From positions 16,104,822 to 16,168,821 of the forward strand of contig CAIIXF020000008.1 of the NCBI GenBank assembly GCA_903813345.2: a stretch of 64,000 nt of DNA, written 5' to 3'. Positions 27,201 to 38,306 of this stretch are shown here, piece after piece. This DNA is from Owenia fusiformis (taxonomy: Eukaryota; Annelida; Polychaeta; Sabellida; Oweniidae). How positions within the stretch are numbered: the first letter of the stretch is position 1; each line of letters begins with the position of its first letter. The notes under the pieces were generated by a model. It did not search any database. It was not told the DNA's origin and saw only the letters and a program-made list of their open reading frames with translations. Both the position numbers and the translations under genes were made by a program.

Positions 27201-30200
27201 TTTCATGTATAAGTACCACTGGTGATCCGCTCGGTTACGACGTTCCTACATTTTGTTACCGAAACATACAGTTTCGGTAACAAAATGTTGGAACGTCGAA
27301 GGTACGATTTTTCTTTTTTCCTTATTTCATGCATTGTAGGCAGAATCCCCATGACATTCTTTCTCACAGACATGTATCATAATCATATGTTTTAAAAAAT
27401 GTACATGTTTGCGAAAAAAAATAGCTCAGAAGACAACAGAATCGTCGATTTAATTCCTCACTTATGTTACATAAACAGTATGGGTTGAAAGTGCAGATCT
27501 TAACTGTTTTTCGAAATACCATTTATGTAACTATTTGTTCGCAAATATGTACATTTTCTTTAACATATTATACTGATACACGTTTGTGATAAAAATGTCG
27601 TGGGAATTCTGCCTGCAACGTGTAGAATAATGAAAAAAGAAAAATCGTACCTTCGATGTCCCGACATTTTGTTACTGAAACAACCGTTTCGGTAACCAGC
27701 GTAATTGAGTGGTTCACCAGTGAGTACAGTACATGTATTTCTTTCATATACAAGTACAGTATTTCTTTCATATACAAGTATGTAGTAAGGAAACAATTTG
27801 ATTAAACATAAAGTGTATTGAATTAAAACAAGAGGCATATTCTGGAAGATTTAAATAATGCTGCAAATAATAAAGACATGATGACTAGAAAATTGAAGAT
27901 ATGATTTGATATGACTTTCAGCTGCCAAGTTTGCTGAGTTGAACCCCAAGAAGGATGGTGGAAAGAAAGAAAAGAAGGAGAAGCCAAAACAAGAAAAACA
28001 AGAAAAGAAACCAAAGGTGAGACAAAATTTGAAGGGAGAAAAGACGCATACAAACTTCTTAATGTGTCTGATGTGTCTCACAACATATTTTTATTTCAGA
28101 TATGCAATATATATTTCTAATAATTGATTTTTTTAATTGTGTATGGTGCTTTCAAGTAGAATCAGAAAAAGAAGGTGGGTGGAGACTTGATATATATACA
28201 ATTGTAGTATCTGTAAATATGATCAGTTTTAATTAGATGAAATTCTTAGTCTCTTGTCTTTGATTTATTTTTGCATGCATTCAAGCAATTTAAATTTCTA
28301 TAAGCATGATTCGTGTTTAGAGATCTTCAAATGTTCAGTCTCATTTGACAGATATTAGTTTAAAAGGAAAATTGAAATTCCCAATAAAGTTTATTGTTCA
28401 GTTGCATGACTAAGTCATTGTACCAGTAAATTGATTATTTTCTATAAAAGTAGATTCTATAATTTTTTTTATAGTTTTTCATTCTAATTATGTCACCACC
28501 AAAAAGTGACATATTGTTATGGTCTCCATTTTTTTATGGTGGTTGGCAATCGGCATCTGTAACAAATTCTTACAACTTCCAATAACTTGAACCGTGAGCC
28601 CTCAATAAAAAGCAATCGTGGGTTGTTCCGATGTCCTTGGTGATATTTTGAGCTAAATTGAAAGGATATATACGCTGATGAACAATTGGGGCAAAGAATT
28701 TGCACAAATACTCACGATGAAGGCGTCATTATCACGATTGTTTCTTCCATTGCTTCGATATTCGCCACCAGTCTGATTTCTTGATTACTGTTTATTTAAT
28801 CTGTAATGCCTGACTGTCACATTTGATCTATGGAGGGTCATAGCTTCCCAAAATTGAGAGAAATATGCAGTTTAAAAAAGAGATGAGCAGTACAATGTAG
28901 ATTTTCTATATCGATTATGTGAGGCTACAGCCGCCGTAAAGCAAACGTGACTGAAGCTTAACTTGCATGTAAACCCTCTCACAAAGGCAAGTGTATGGAT
29001 ATAAACCATACATTTGTAAGGAACGTGAGGAACATAAACTGAGAACTGGTTTTTATCTGCAATTCCCTAGTGGAACTTGTATAATCAGTCCCCTTACATC
29101 GAACTATAACTATTACACAGTAGTATAGTGTAGTGTGCTGAGTATACTTAAAGACTTTTTCCTGCTCTTGCTTTCATAATATGACTTTTTTTAACTCTAT
29201 GCATTATTCATATTTTCAAAATTGTTTGTATTCTGAATTAACAATAATATATTGCAAAAATTTAAATCATTTCAGCAAGAAAAGCCCAAGGAAGCCGAGC
29301 CCGAGGAACCTCCTATGGCTAAGGAGCCCAAAGATCCATTCGCAGGTCTTCCAGGGTAAGATTTTCCACTATTATGGAGATTTTTTTTTTTATTAAAATG
29401 AGCACAAGATTAACTGGATGTATTATACTGGATATAATTCCTCTCACAAAGGCAAGTGTATAGATATAAACTGCACATTTGTAAGGAACGTGAGGAACAT
29501 AGACTGAGCAACACTGTTATAAGAATCCTGTTGTTTTAAGACATTCTTTCATTGAAGCTCATACATTTATACACCATTATGCATACATATTATTTATCAT
29601 TATTATGATGTGTTAATATAGATACTTTTATTATCCAATCGAACTAATTTTGGAGGGATATAGGGAACGCCTCTGTCTGTCTGTCCGTATGTCCGTACAT
29701 ATATCCATCCGTCCGTCCGTCCAGGCAATAACTCAAATACCGTTAGCCCGATTTTGTTCATATTTTGTACACATATACCCCATGGTGGTAGAAGGTTTGC
29801 TCGAAAAGCTGATTTTCAAAATGGCCACTCATTTAAATATGGCGCCCATTTTAGTGCCGATTTTACAGTAATTTAGGTACAAAATGTAAAACTGTAATAG
29901 CAATATGTTTTAAATGTAAAAAATCATATAGGAGATTAATAAAGCAAGAAATGTAGGTATTAAATGGCAGCCATCTTGAAAAATGGGGGCCTTTACTCAC
30001 TATTTTGTTTATATTTGGGATGTGAATACTAAAAGCATGGCACACTATCTAATGACACCTTTGGTAGAAGGTGACCATTTATATACTTTGTTTGTAAAAA
30101 TGCCAGCCTTGGCTGTTTGATGGGATTTGCTACGCTTTGTCGGACACTCATTGGACGAGGGAATTTTCTGCACTTTGATGCTGCTGTTACTCTCGATTTG

Positions 30201-33200
30201 ATGATTTTAATAATTTTATTTTTTAGAAACATGGACATGGACTCCTTCAAGAGATGTTATTCCAATGAAGACACTCTAACTAAAGCTATTCCACTTTTTT
30301 GGGACTTGTTTGAAAAAAACAAGGAAGACTACTCTATCTGGTACTGTGAATACATGTTCCCAGAAGAGCTTGAGCTGATCTTCATGACCTGTAATCTTGT
30401 AGGAGGTAAGATATTTTATCTTCAAAAGGCTGTGTCTCATACCATCAATCTTTTTTTTTTAAATTTATTTTGAGGCGGTATAAAACCCCACTTTAATTAT
30501 TATCTCATCGAACGAAGTTCGGAGGGATATAGGGAACGCCTCTGTCCATCCGGGCAATAACTCAAATACCGTTGGCCCGATTTTGGTCATATTTTGTACA
30601 CATATACCCTTTGCGGGTAGAAGTTTTGCTCAAAAGCTGATTTTCAAAATGGCTGCTCATTTAAAAATTGTGGCCATTTTTACAGTAATTTAGGTACAAT
30701 TTGTAAAACCGTAAAAGCAATATGTTTTAAATGTAAAAAAAAATATATAGGATATTAATAAATCTAGAAATGTAGATATAAAAGAACCACATGGCAGCTA
30801 TCTTGAAAAATGGTGGCCTTTATGTACTTGCTATTTTACGTTTTTTCTGTAACCCTGAAAGTAGTTTTGAAGAGCGATTTTGCTCATATTTGGGATGCGA
30901 ATACCACACGCATGATAGCACACTATCTAATGACACTTTTGGTAGAAAGTGGCCATTTTGAAAAATGGCTTTCGTTTTTTGCTATATACTTTGTTTGTAA
31001 AGATACCAGCCATGGCTGTGCGATGGGATTTGCTACGCTTTGGCGTTGCTGTTGTCTAGTTGTAACTAAAACAAGAAACCAAAATTCTCAGTAACCTCTC
31101 ACAAAGGCAAATGTATAGATATAAACTGTATATTTGTAAGGAACGTGAGGAATATTAAAGAAATGGTCTGATACTCTGTAGCTTCTGAACAATCATTTTA
31201 TAAGCTTGCTAGGTCAGACATACAGCATAATTCTAGAATGTATGAATATACATGCATGCAGTCCTCTCCCATTCTCCCATTTGACAGGAAAAACTTCTCT
31301 TGGCTTTGAAATATGAATAATAAAAACATAGTATATGATCTATTTTAGGGATGTTCCAAAGGCTTGACAAGTTGCACAAATATGCATTTGGCAGTATGTG
31401 TATATTTGGTGAAGATAGGAAAAACAGTATCTCTGGTGTGTGGTTCTGGAAGGGACAAGGATTAGCTTTTGATGTAAGTACAGAAGCTTATATGATTTCC
31501 ATTGAATGATTCAACCTTTCAGATCTTAAGCTTTTCTGCTTTGAATTTGAAAGGATGTGTCCGGGTATATGCCCTTTTGGTCCCTCTGTCAAATTTATGT
31601 GAAATATGGTTTTTATTACTGTCTTAGTTATATTTGATAAGTATATTTACTTTTTCACGAGTTTTGATTCATAATTAACCCCCTGCTGAGAGTCAGAATA
31701 AGTATCTTAACAACAACAAAAAAGTCATTAGAGAGATTTCGCACGGCGTGAAAGTACAACTTATAACGTATACTTATACTTATAAGCAAACGTACAAGGT
31801 GTTTCATAATGTGGGCTTTTCGTCAGGAAAGATCTTCCCGGACTGTAATAAATCAAGGTCAAAGGGATGCCATTTTTCTTTCTTAAATTGTAGCATCTTT
31901 AGTTGATCCAAATGTGTTTGTCTAGAATAATAGCAGAGATCACGGTAGACGTTCGCCATTCGCCAATTGCGAATTTTCGAAAGAGGTGGCGAAAAATATG
32001 TAAAGGTATTTCGCAGTTATGGCGAATTATAGGTGTCACGGTTTCCCGATATTGGACCGAATTTCGGTCCAGATGCTTCGGTTCGGGACATGGGACAGAA
32101 AGGGTTAATATCGGTACATAGATTCCTTCACTAAAATGCATAAAAACGTGTATAAATAGCGAGGAACACCTCCGATTTCGTTCTGAAATATTTTCACTTA
32201 CCTCGTACCTAGATTACACTTCTTTGCATTGAAAAGTGTTATTAACGGACCCGCGATTTCGTAAATTTCTTCATCGTCGTTCGCAAATCTAGTGCATTAT
32301 CAGTATGCCGGATGTAGGAAAGAAATTGAAAAATCGAGCCGGCATCTAAGTCGAAAAAGTCGGCAGTTTGGAAGTATTTTGGGACTCCGATATCACAAGG
32401 TAAACAAATTGGTAATATTACACCGTGCAGACTATGTGAAATGCCGATCACATTCGCGGCAGATGCTTTACATTCAATTTTAATGGACGTTTTTTTATTC
32501 CTGAATATGATTTTGAAAAGTGAAACTGAAAGTGAAACTGTCATCATCAGACATTTCATCATTTTTAATGTTCTGTCCCGTCCCGTCCCGAAAGTAACGT
32601 GTTGAGACCATTTGTACCGTTCCGTACCGTACCGAAATTTTCTTGGACCGTGACACCTCTATTGCGAATTCCCTTTTTTACGGTTTTTCAAAATGGCTAA
32701 TTCATATTTTGGTTAGCTAAAAATATTTTGGAAGATTTAGCCACAATGGCTAACAAGTTTTTTTTCAACTATCGTGATCTCTGATAATAGGCTCATATAT
32801 AGTACGTATGTTATAGACCGATCTATTCTCAAATTGATTTTTTTTGAGATGCTCGTTATGAAACACCCTGTATGACATTTGTTGAGCTACTGAATGGATC
32901 GTTTCCAGGAATTGCTAGAACCTACTGGTTTGATTGGTGTTTCAAATTGATGGTTAAAGTATTTGATTGGATACTGTTCCTACTCAGCCAATTATTTTTA
33001 AAAAATGCTTGCGGTCAATTGTTCCACACACATGCAGGTAAAGCTTTATACGGAGATCCAACTGTATACGTTTATCATCTCGTATATATACCGTTTTATA
33101 AGTTCATTGAACTTATACTGATCATGAAAACTTTGAAATAATCAACTTGTTTATGCAATGACTCACTTTAAAGGATCGTGTTTATAATACACTACAACTA

Positions 33201-35540
33201 CTAGGACACGGAAGCAAGCATTTAATTATAATGTGAATAATCTTCACCTGCAAATGACAGTGCATTCACAGTCTCTAGTTGATGGAGCTTATCTATATCG
33301 GGAATAGTTATGTTCCATTAAGTACAATTTGAAATTGATTTTAGTAAATATAATAGTTCGATATGACCCTTTAAAGTATAAGTATAAGTTGTACTTTCAC
33401 TTATGTGCGAAATCTCTCTATTATCGTAGAAAAAACACCAATGGCAACATGTATGACATACAAAGAAGAAATAACTTAAGACCCATGAAGAATTAAAAAG
33501 AATGCCAGTTTAATTTGAAGGGGGGGGGGGAAAGATTGTTGCTATTTGATGTAAGGAATATCAGAAAAAAGTTGCTTCACTTTTAGTTTTCACAATGAGC
33601 ACAGTTTCCAGTTTAGGTTTTTTGACTGATTCTGACTCTTCATCACCAGGGTCATGTATAGAGATTATAAAATTGAAACCAAAATGTTGTGCTCAGCATG
33701 AATTTGACTTAAATATGTGTAACATCACCAACACAATTGAAGTCTCAAAACTGGATGCTCAGTAACCTTGAGTGACTATAATCCCTTGATTACCCAGATA
33801 AACACCAATTCACTTATCCAGAAATACCATTCAATGTCTATACAAAGAAAGTAACCAATGTTTTGGAAGATATGTTTCAAACTTTTTGCATAAATAATTC
33901 ATTTAATATTTGCCATTGATTTTTTTTCAATTCAGACAAAGTGATATGCACTGTCTTTGATGCCAATATTCTTCATCAATTGTGATACAAATTGATATTT
34001 TTGTAATCTCAGAAGAAGGATAAGATATTGAAGTTTAATAATATGTGTGATTGAGTTGGTTTTTCAGACATTACAATTTTCAATATTTTCCAAGTCGATA
34101 CCCAGACTCATTCCCAGACTCATCCTTTGGGGATTCAATTCCTCTATTCTTCAGTCATTCAAATTTCTTTAGTATAAGCTTTGTTTGTTTTGAACATATA
34201 TATGAAAGTATATTGATGAGTGTGTATGAAACCCTCTCACAAAGGCAAGTGTATGGATATAAACCATGCATTTGTAAGGAACGTGAGGAACAGAAACTGG
34301 GGACTGGTTTTATCAAAAGTGTCCTTATCATTGGAGCTTGTCTAACTAGTCCCCGTACATCTAACTTAATAAACTATTCAAGTTAAGGGGCATTTTAAAA
34401 GTTCAATGCAGAGGAATTAACTTTATTTTCAAGGATGCATGGTGTTAAAGGACAACTGAAATAGCTTTTCTCAACTTGCAGCTACAAAAATGCGGTTTTC
34501 TCCATTGTCACCCCAACGTAGAGTTCTTACGATAGCCATTATAAAATAAATGTTAGATAACTGCTAACGGTCATAGATAACGAAATAAAACTAAATGATC
34601 AATCAAATTGGCCCCCACGTGATTAGTAACGTCATACACAAAATATAGCTTTGGTTTATTGGTTCCTTCGTAATCACAACGTCACGGCAACCATAGGATT
34701 GTTGTGTAAACAAATAACAAAACATTTTGGCATTATGACATCATGATCTAATGGACCAAAACGGGCCACGTGGGGGCCAGTGAGAGATCACGTGGGGGCC
34801 AATAACGTCACAACCAATTCGAATATTGCTTATTAAGCAGCTATAACGATCGTTAGAGTGAAATAATTTTCACACTAATGATGAGAAAACATGTCCAAAT
34901 ACATTTATCAAAAAATTATATTGATTCCTTTAGGTTAAAAATACCATTTCATATCTGCTTTAACTGTACATACCCATGAGGTTTGATGAAAACAACTTGG
35001 TCGGTGTGTTCACCAACCAAATACTTGAAAATTTTTAAAAAAATTGTGTCATCAGTTTTGAATAATCTTACAATTTATTTGCTTTCTATGCAAATGTGTG
35101 TTTTGGTTGTATATATAAGGGCATAAATTAAAATCCTTGGAAGCAATGTTGAAAAAAGCCAACTCAGGGCTCGTGAAAATAGTTAATATCACGACACCAA
35201 ATTTTTGAAATGCTCCCTAAACAATTAATGTTGTCACCGATCAGTTTGATAGAAGTACATCCATCTGATGTTTTCTAGTTTTTCTCATAAATGAAACTTT
35301 ATTTCATTGCCTACTTTGATGGAACCAGATTTTTCTTTCAAAGAATTATCACTAATAACTTCCTATTATGTTTACTTCCAGTTATCTGAAAACTTTCAAA
35401 TAGACTCTCCATCCTACAAGTGGACAAAACTAGACCCAGATTCCGAAGACTGTAAACTGAAAGTAAAGGAATACTTTTCCTGGGAAGGGGACTTTGCTCA
35501 CGTTGGCAAGAAATTCAACCAAGGAAAAATCTTCAAATAA
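24274..35540 (+). CDS. EEF1G: Elongation factor 1-gamma (eEF1G), complete, 11 exons
   Basis: Subunit of the eEF1B guanine-exchange complex that recharges eEF1A during translation elongation. Coding exons: 24274-24285, 24427-24585, 25832-25895, 26105-26247, 26696-26839, 27062-27191, 27922-28016, 29276-29355, 30227-30405, 31349-31473, 35382-35540. All junctions are GT/AG with matching phases; total 1290 bp, 429 residues (human 437). Order: [12 protein letters not shown] start, GST N-like domain (about 1-85), GST C-like domain with [12 protein letters not shown] (about 90-215), a Lys/Glu-rich hinge ([16 protein letters not shown]), then the conserved C-terminal EF1G domain (from DPFAGLPG, about 269-429) ending FNQGKIFK. 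A 17-base pyrimidine run just before the ATG resembles a 5'TOP element. It is head-to-head with calcineurin B and convergent with ADPGK. The start matches the family N terminus. Confidence 0.97.
24953..25326. mobile_element. MITE in eEF1G intron 2 (family shared with 47195-47605)
   Basis: Inverted arms of about 120 bp (gtccatttcactgcttcatt ... aatgaagctgtgaaatggac), including ccattgtgcaataatatat and tgtacatgaatgacatttgt. The inner region ccatgttaat...aagaggccacac is shared with the second copy. Confidence 0.88.
26460..26606. mobile_element. Decayed pogo-like MITE fragment in eEF1G intron 4
   Basis: Shares aatggaacacatttggtaca, gtgttccacttaggaggtgttc and ccagttggtcttgggaatctgaaaa with the element at 57471-57630. 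Ends are not preserved. Confidence 0.65.
27217..27722. mobile_element. Inverted-repeat element with subterminal hairpins, eEF1G intron 6
   Basis: Ends ccactggtgatcc / ggttcaccagtg with arms of about 130-180 bp. Each arm holds its own hairpin (acattttgttaccgaaac...gtttcggtaacaaaatgt in the left). Flanked by agtac on both sides (27212-27216, 27723-27727), a likely 4-5 bp duplication. Confidence 0.82.
28160..28174 (+). other. Candidate 15-bp microexon (NQKKK) in eEF1G hinge
   Basis: Between eEF1-gamma exons 7 and 8, whose flanking phases are both 0, the sequence ttcaagtag|AATCAGAAAAAGAAG|gtgggt has an acceptor, 15 in-frame bases coding NQKKK and a plausible donor. Inclusion would lengthen the Lys-rich hinge without a frameshift. 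The acceptor lacks a strong pyrimidine tract, so use is uncertain. Confidence 0.3.
28974..29110. repeat. Dispersed repeat in eEF1G intron 7 (family also in introns 8, 9, 10)
   Basis: cctctcacaaaggcaagtgt...catttgtaaggaacgtgagg...aactggtttt. Same-orientation copies at 29437-29515, 31085-31155 and 34211-34385. Confidence 0.8.
29640..30135. repeat. Dispersed repeat, copy in eEF1G intron 8
   Basis: ggagggatatagggaacgcctctgt-type start followed by a (gtccgtccgtcc) tract, caataactcaaataccgtta and gatgggatttgctacgcttt at the end. The same-orientation copy at 30515-31050 sits on the other side of exon 9. Confidence 0.8.
30515..31050. repeat. Dispersed repeat, copy in eEF1G intron 9
   Basis: Second copy of the 29640-30135 family in direct orientation, with ggagggatatagggaacgcc, caataactcaaataccgttg and gatgggatttgctacgcttt. 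Confidence 0.8.
32029..32662 (+). mobile_element. Inner hAT-like element nested in 31934-32783
   Basis: Ends at(ag)ggtgtcacgg / ccgtgacacct, flanked by ggcgaatt (32021-32028) and tgcgaatt (32663-32670), an 8-bp duplication with one change. It retains a fragment of a BED-finger transposase reading frame. Confidence 0.78.
32330..32490 (+). pseudogene. BED-type zinc-finger transposase fragment (hAT/ZBED)
   Basis: Inside the inner hAT element, the plus strand reads [14 protein letters not shown] then [12 protein letters not shown], the start of a BED finger (aromatic W/F pair, then C-x2-C). Nothing recognisable follows the cysteine pair and no ORF of transposase length remains. It is the decayed 5' end of a hAT transposase gene. 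Confidence 0.65.
33150..35381. other. eEF1G intron 10, right part
   Basis: Mostly plain AT-rich intron. A G run at about 33522. At 34605-34810 there is a cluster of CACGTG boxes in ggcccccacgtg / cacgtgggggcc inverted context with nearby aacgtca motifs, probably the subterminal parts of another inverted-repeat element (about 34440-34900) rather than an enhancer. Confidence 0.4.
34211..34385. repeat. Longest copy of the CCTCTCACAAAGGC repeat, eEF1G intron 10
   Basis: Includes accctctcacaaaggcaagt, gtaaggaacgtgagg, ggactggttttatc and ctagtccccgtacatctaac; related to the copy at 28974-29110. Confidence 0.75.
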
Positions 35541-35956
35541 ACATTCTCAACATCAACTTCTGTTTGCATTAGATGTGTGACTGTAACAAGCTGCATATGT
35601 AGCGCAATTTGGATGTATAATGTAAAAAAAATTAAAAATATATAAAAAATACCATCTATGGAAGATGTCTCTTATTTTGAGGGGAATAAGAACAGAATTG
35701 CCAAATAAAGAATTCGCAATGAAAAAATTGCCAAATAAGGAATTTGCAATGACAAACAGCATTGCCAAATAAGGAATTTGCAATATGGACAATAGGGATA
35801 TATTGATGGAATTATTTAACACCTTGGAATGTAAGTTATTCATAAACAGTCTTGGACCAATGATCTTGTCTTGCTAAGTGCCCCATGTGAAGTCTAGTCA
35901 ACATGGACTTGGCACCGAGTTACTGTGCATTAATTACTGTACTACTGTGAAACAGT

Positions 35957-35962
35957 AATAAA
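35957..35962 (+). terminator. Poly(A) signal AATAAA, eEF1G
   Basis: Canonical AATAAA 417 bases after the eEF1-gamma stop codon; it would give a 3'UTR of about 430 bases. An earlier caaataaag near 35702 is an alternative. Confidence 0.5.
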
Positions 35963-36060
35963 ACTTGATCTGTGCTGCAAAAACAACTGATATGTGTTGC
36001 GTTTTGTCATAATCTGGTTATAATGGTTTAAACCATTTCCTCATACAGTCGAAATGTTGA

Positions 36061-36968
36061 GGCATGCGCAGACCTCTATTTAGTGATATTTTCATTTCAA
36101 ATATGGCGGCCAATCCGATGTCTGACGACCCTTACAAAGAATCTAGGCAGTTTGCATTTTTACCTCCTGTGAAATAACAAGTGGAATTTAGTAGTTGTTT
36201 TGTGTTTTATTATCATTCTGCATCGTAATTCTATGTGATGTGGTGTTCAAATGTCGGCAGAAATACATATCCATACGATAATCGAGTGAATCAGATAACA
36301 GATTTTTCGAAAACCCGTCTCGTGCTAAGCGTGTAAAAACTTGTATTAACATGCTCAAAAGTGCCAATGTGCACATCAATGTCAAGCTAAATCAATGTTG
36401 TGTCTAAAACAGGTACCCGATCTACTCAAAACAGCTTGTCATTCACGTATACACGCTTAGCAAACACGGCGAAATGACCCGAATCTTGGAATTTCGTTTG
36501 AGAGCTAGTAATGTTTGCTCCGGTCTTCGTCATAAGTGTTCATCAGACTTCACGCATGCGCAGGAGAAAAACCATCAACCAATAAGGTTTATAAATCAAT
36601 TTTGCGCATGCGCCTTACAACGGTAAAGAAATTCGTATTTATAAACGAACCAGTTTGAGATAACCCGATATCAGTCGGTGAAATCTGACGATCTACGAAA
36701 CTCACTTCAAAAAATCAAATGTGGACTGACGGCGTATTCTACTATGTTTCGATCTAAGATTTTCAGTATAGATAAAGTCTTTTACGATCTTTCGAATGAG
36801 GTAAGTCTCTAGTTCGAAAGACAATCGTATCAACTTGAACAAAAGTTGTGTTTTGACGAAAAATTTTAACATGCGCAGAAGTCCCATTTTCGTTGTACCA
36901 TATTGACTGCATATGTAGGTTTTGCACTTCATATAGAATCGCATGCAACGAAAAAATTTCTCATGAGG
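36061..36968 (+). promoter_or_regulatory. CpG/NRF1-motif promoter-like patch, gene unknown
   Basis: GC-richer stretch in an AT-rich intergenic region. It has three palindromic GCATGCGC-type motifs: 36062-36070, 36553-36562, and a full NRF1-type TGCGCATGCGCC at 36603-36614. Two ATGAG|GTAAG start-plus-donor sequences follow at about 36798 and 36964, and a 24-codon ORF lies at 36103-36177. This looks like a promoter with short first exons, but no downstream plus-strand gene was recognised before the ADPGK 3' end. Confidence 0.35.
36103..36177 (+). CDS. Small ORF or first exon, 24 codons (MAANPMSDDPYK...)
   Basis: ATG-initiated ORF beginning MAANPMSDDPYKESRQF and ending PPVK-stop, inside the CpG/NRF1 patch. 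Its composition is unlike the surrounding AT-rich noise and the start context ATATGGCGG is reasonable. I do not recognise it. It could be a microprotein, an upstream ORF, or a first exon read past its donor (a weak GTGAAA follows CCTCCT). Low confidence. Confidence 0.2.
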   Translation: MAANPMSDDPYKESRQFAFLPPVK

Positions 36969-38224
36969 TAAGGTCACCTACTACCCCTTTGGTGTATTAT
37001 TGGGGTACTTGTGCTGAAGTTTTCAAATTCTATATCTAGAAACTCTGGTTCTTATTTAACAGTCAGTTTAATTCGTTTTGGTCGTTTAATTCGTTTTACC
37101 TGGTAATGCCAAATCAAAACTTCTAAAAAGTCAGTTTTGAATAGAAATTGTCAAATGAAATGACTACAAAGTAAGGTTGGCAAGAGCTGCTCGTATAAGT
37201 AAGGCAATTGAGTCTCACCTTAACATACGGCCCTTTCAAAAGTTCTCTATAGTATGTTACTAGTGGTACAATTCAAAGAGAAACATAAACACCAAGTTTG
37301 TTTTGAGAACAGTATTTTATTTTAAGGTTGTAGTTAAATTATTTGTGTGCTATTACAGTGCTACCACTTCCCTCCATAAGTATGCCAACTGGAAGTTTTC
37401 ATTAGATAGTATATCAAAGCCTATCAATGTTTGGATCTTGATTTTGTTCCTAACAATACATGCAGTTTTGAAATTTATGAAAAGTTTAATGATTGTATTG
37501 TTTAAATCGCCAAACAAAAACTAAACAGACTGAGTGATCCAAAAGGGACTTTCCATTTCCAAACTTATGGAAGGGAGTGTATATACCATGTATTGCATAG
37601 TCAAGTTCCCACTGGAGCTGACTGAAACATGATTTTTTTGTGCTTATACCTGGTATTGCACACTTCTCACGCATAAAACATTTCAAATACCTAAAGGTAC
37701 ATTTTGTACAATAAAGAGGTGCTTCATTAACACCTAATTTTAATAAATGAAAAATATGATCTCTCAACCTTTTCATAAAATATGTTTCTCTGTGTTGGCA
37801 ACATCACTACAATAATTTAACTCTAAACATCAGAAAAATAAGATCCAAAACACTCGGAGCACAACAACACAAGAAACTGGCACCATTTATGTGTACAGGA
37901 TTCCAAATATCAACCAACCTATGTTTGAGGATAATATGGTATTGCAGTTCATAGAACATTTTAGCTGGGGGAGAATGTGAATCGCATCTTCTTTAATACA
38001 TCATCTGGGATGACAAAACATTGGCACTTTGCGCCAATCATCATTCAAATGATAAATTTTGAAGATCAAGATGGGGAAATGTTAAAATTCATTAGAATCA
38101 AAAAAGGGACATTCCCACTTGTTCAAAATGACATGTCAGTTGTCCTCAACACGAAGCATTATAAAATAGTCAGTGGAATTAAAAACAACCAAATACCATA
38201 AGGCAGGTGGATATTTTTAAAAGA

Positions 38225-38306
38225 TTAAAGGGGCACCAAAGGCCATCTCTGAAGACCAGGATTTATGGGAATGACTAAGTGGTACTGAACTTTGGTGTCC
38301 CTTTAA
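38225..38306. mobile_element. Short inverted-repeat MITE
   Basis: 82 bp with ends attaaaggggcaccaaag / ctttggtgtccctttaat. In the convergent eEF1G-ADPGK intergenic region. Confidence 0.7.

Larger units (their letters stand above)
31934..32783. mobile_element. Outer hAT-like element in eEF1G intron 10
   Basis: Ends CAGAGATCACG / CGTGATCTCTG, flanked by ataatag on both sides (31927-31933, 32784-32790), a 7-8 bp duplication as in hAT. It is interrupted by a second element at 32029-32662. Confidence 0.78.

Noticed and set aside
36702-36977. Minus-strand 91-residue ORF
   Set aside because: No family resemblance and no splice or start context; it overlaps the promoter-like patch by chance.
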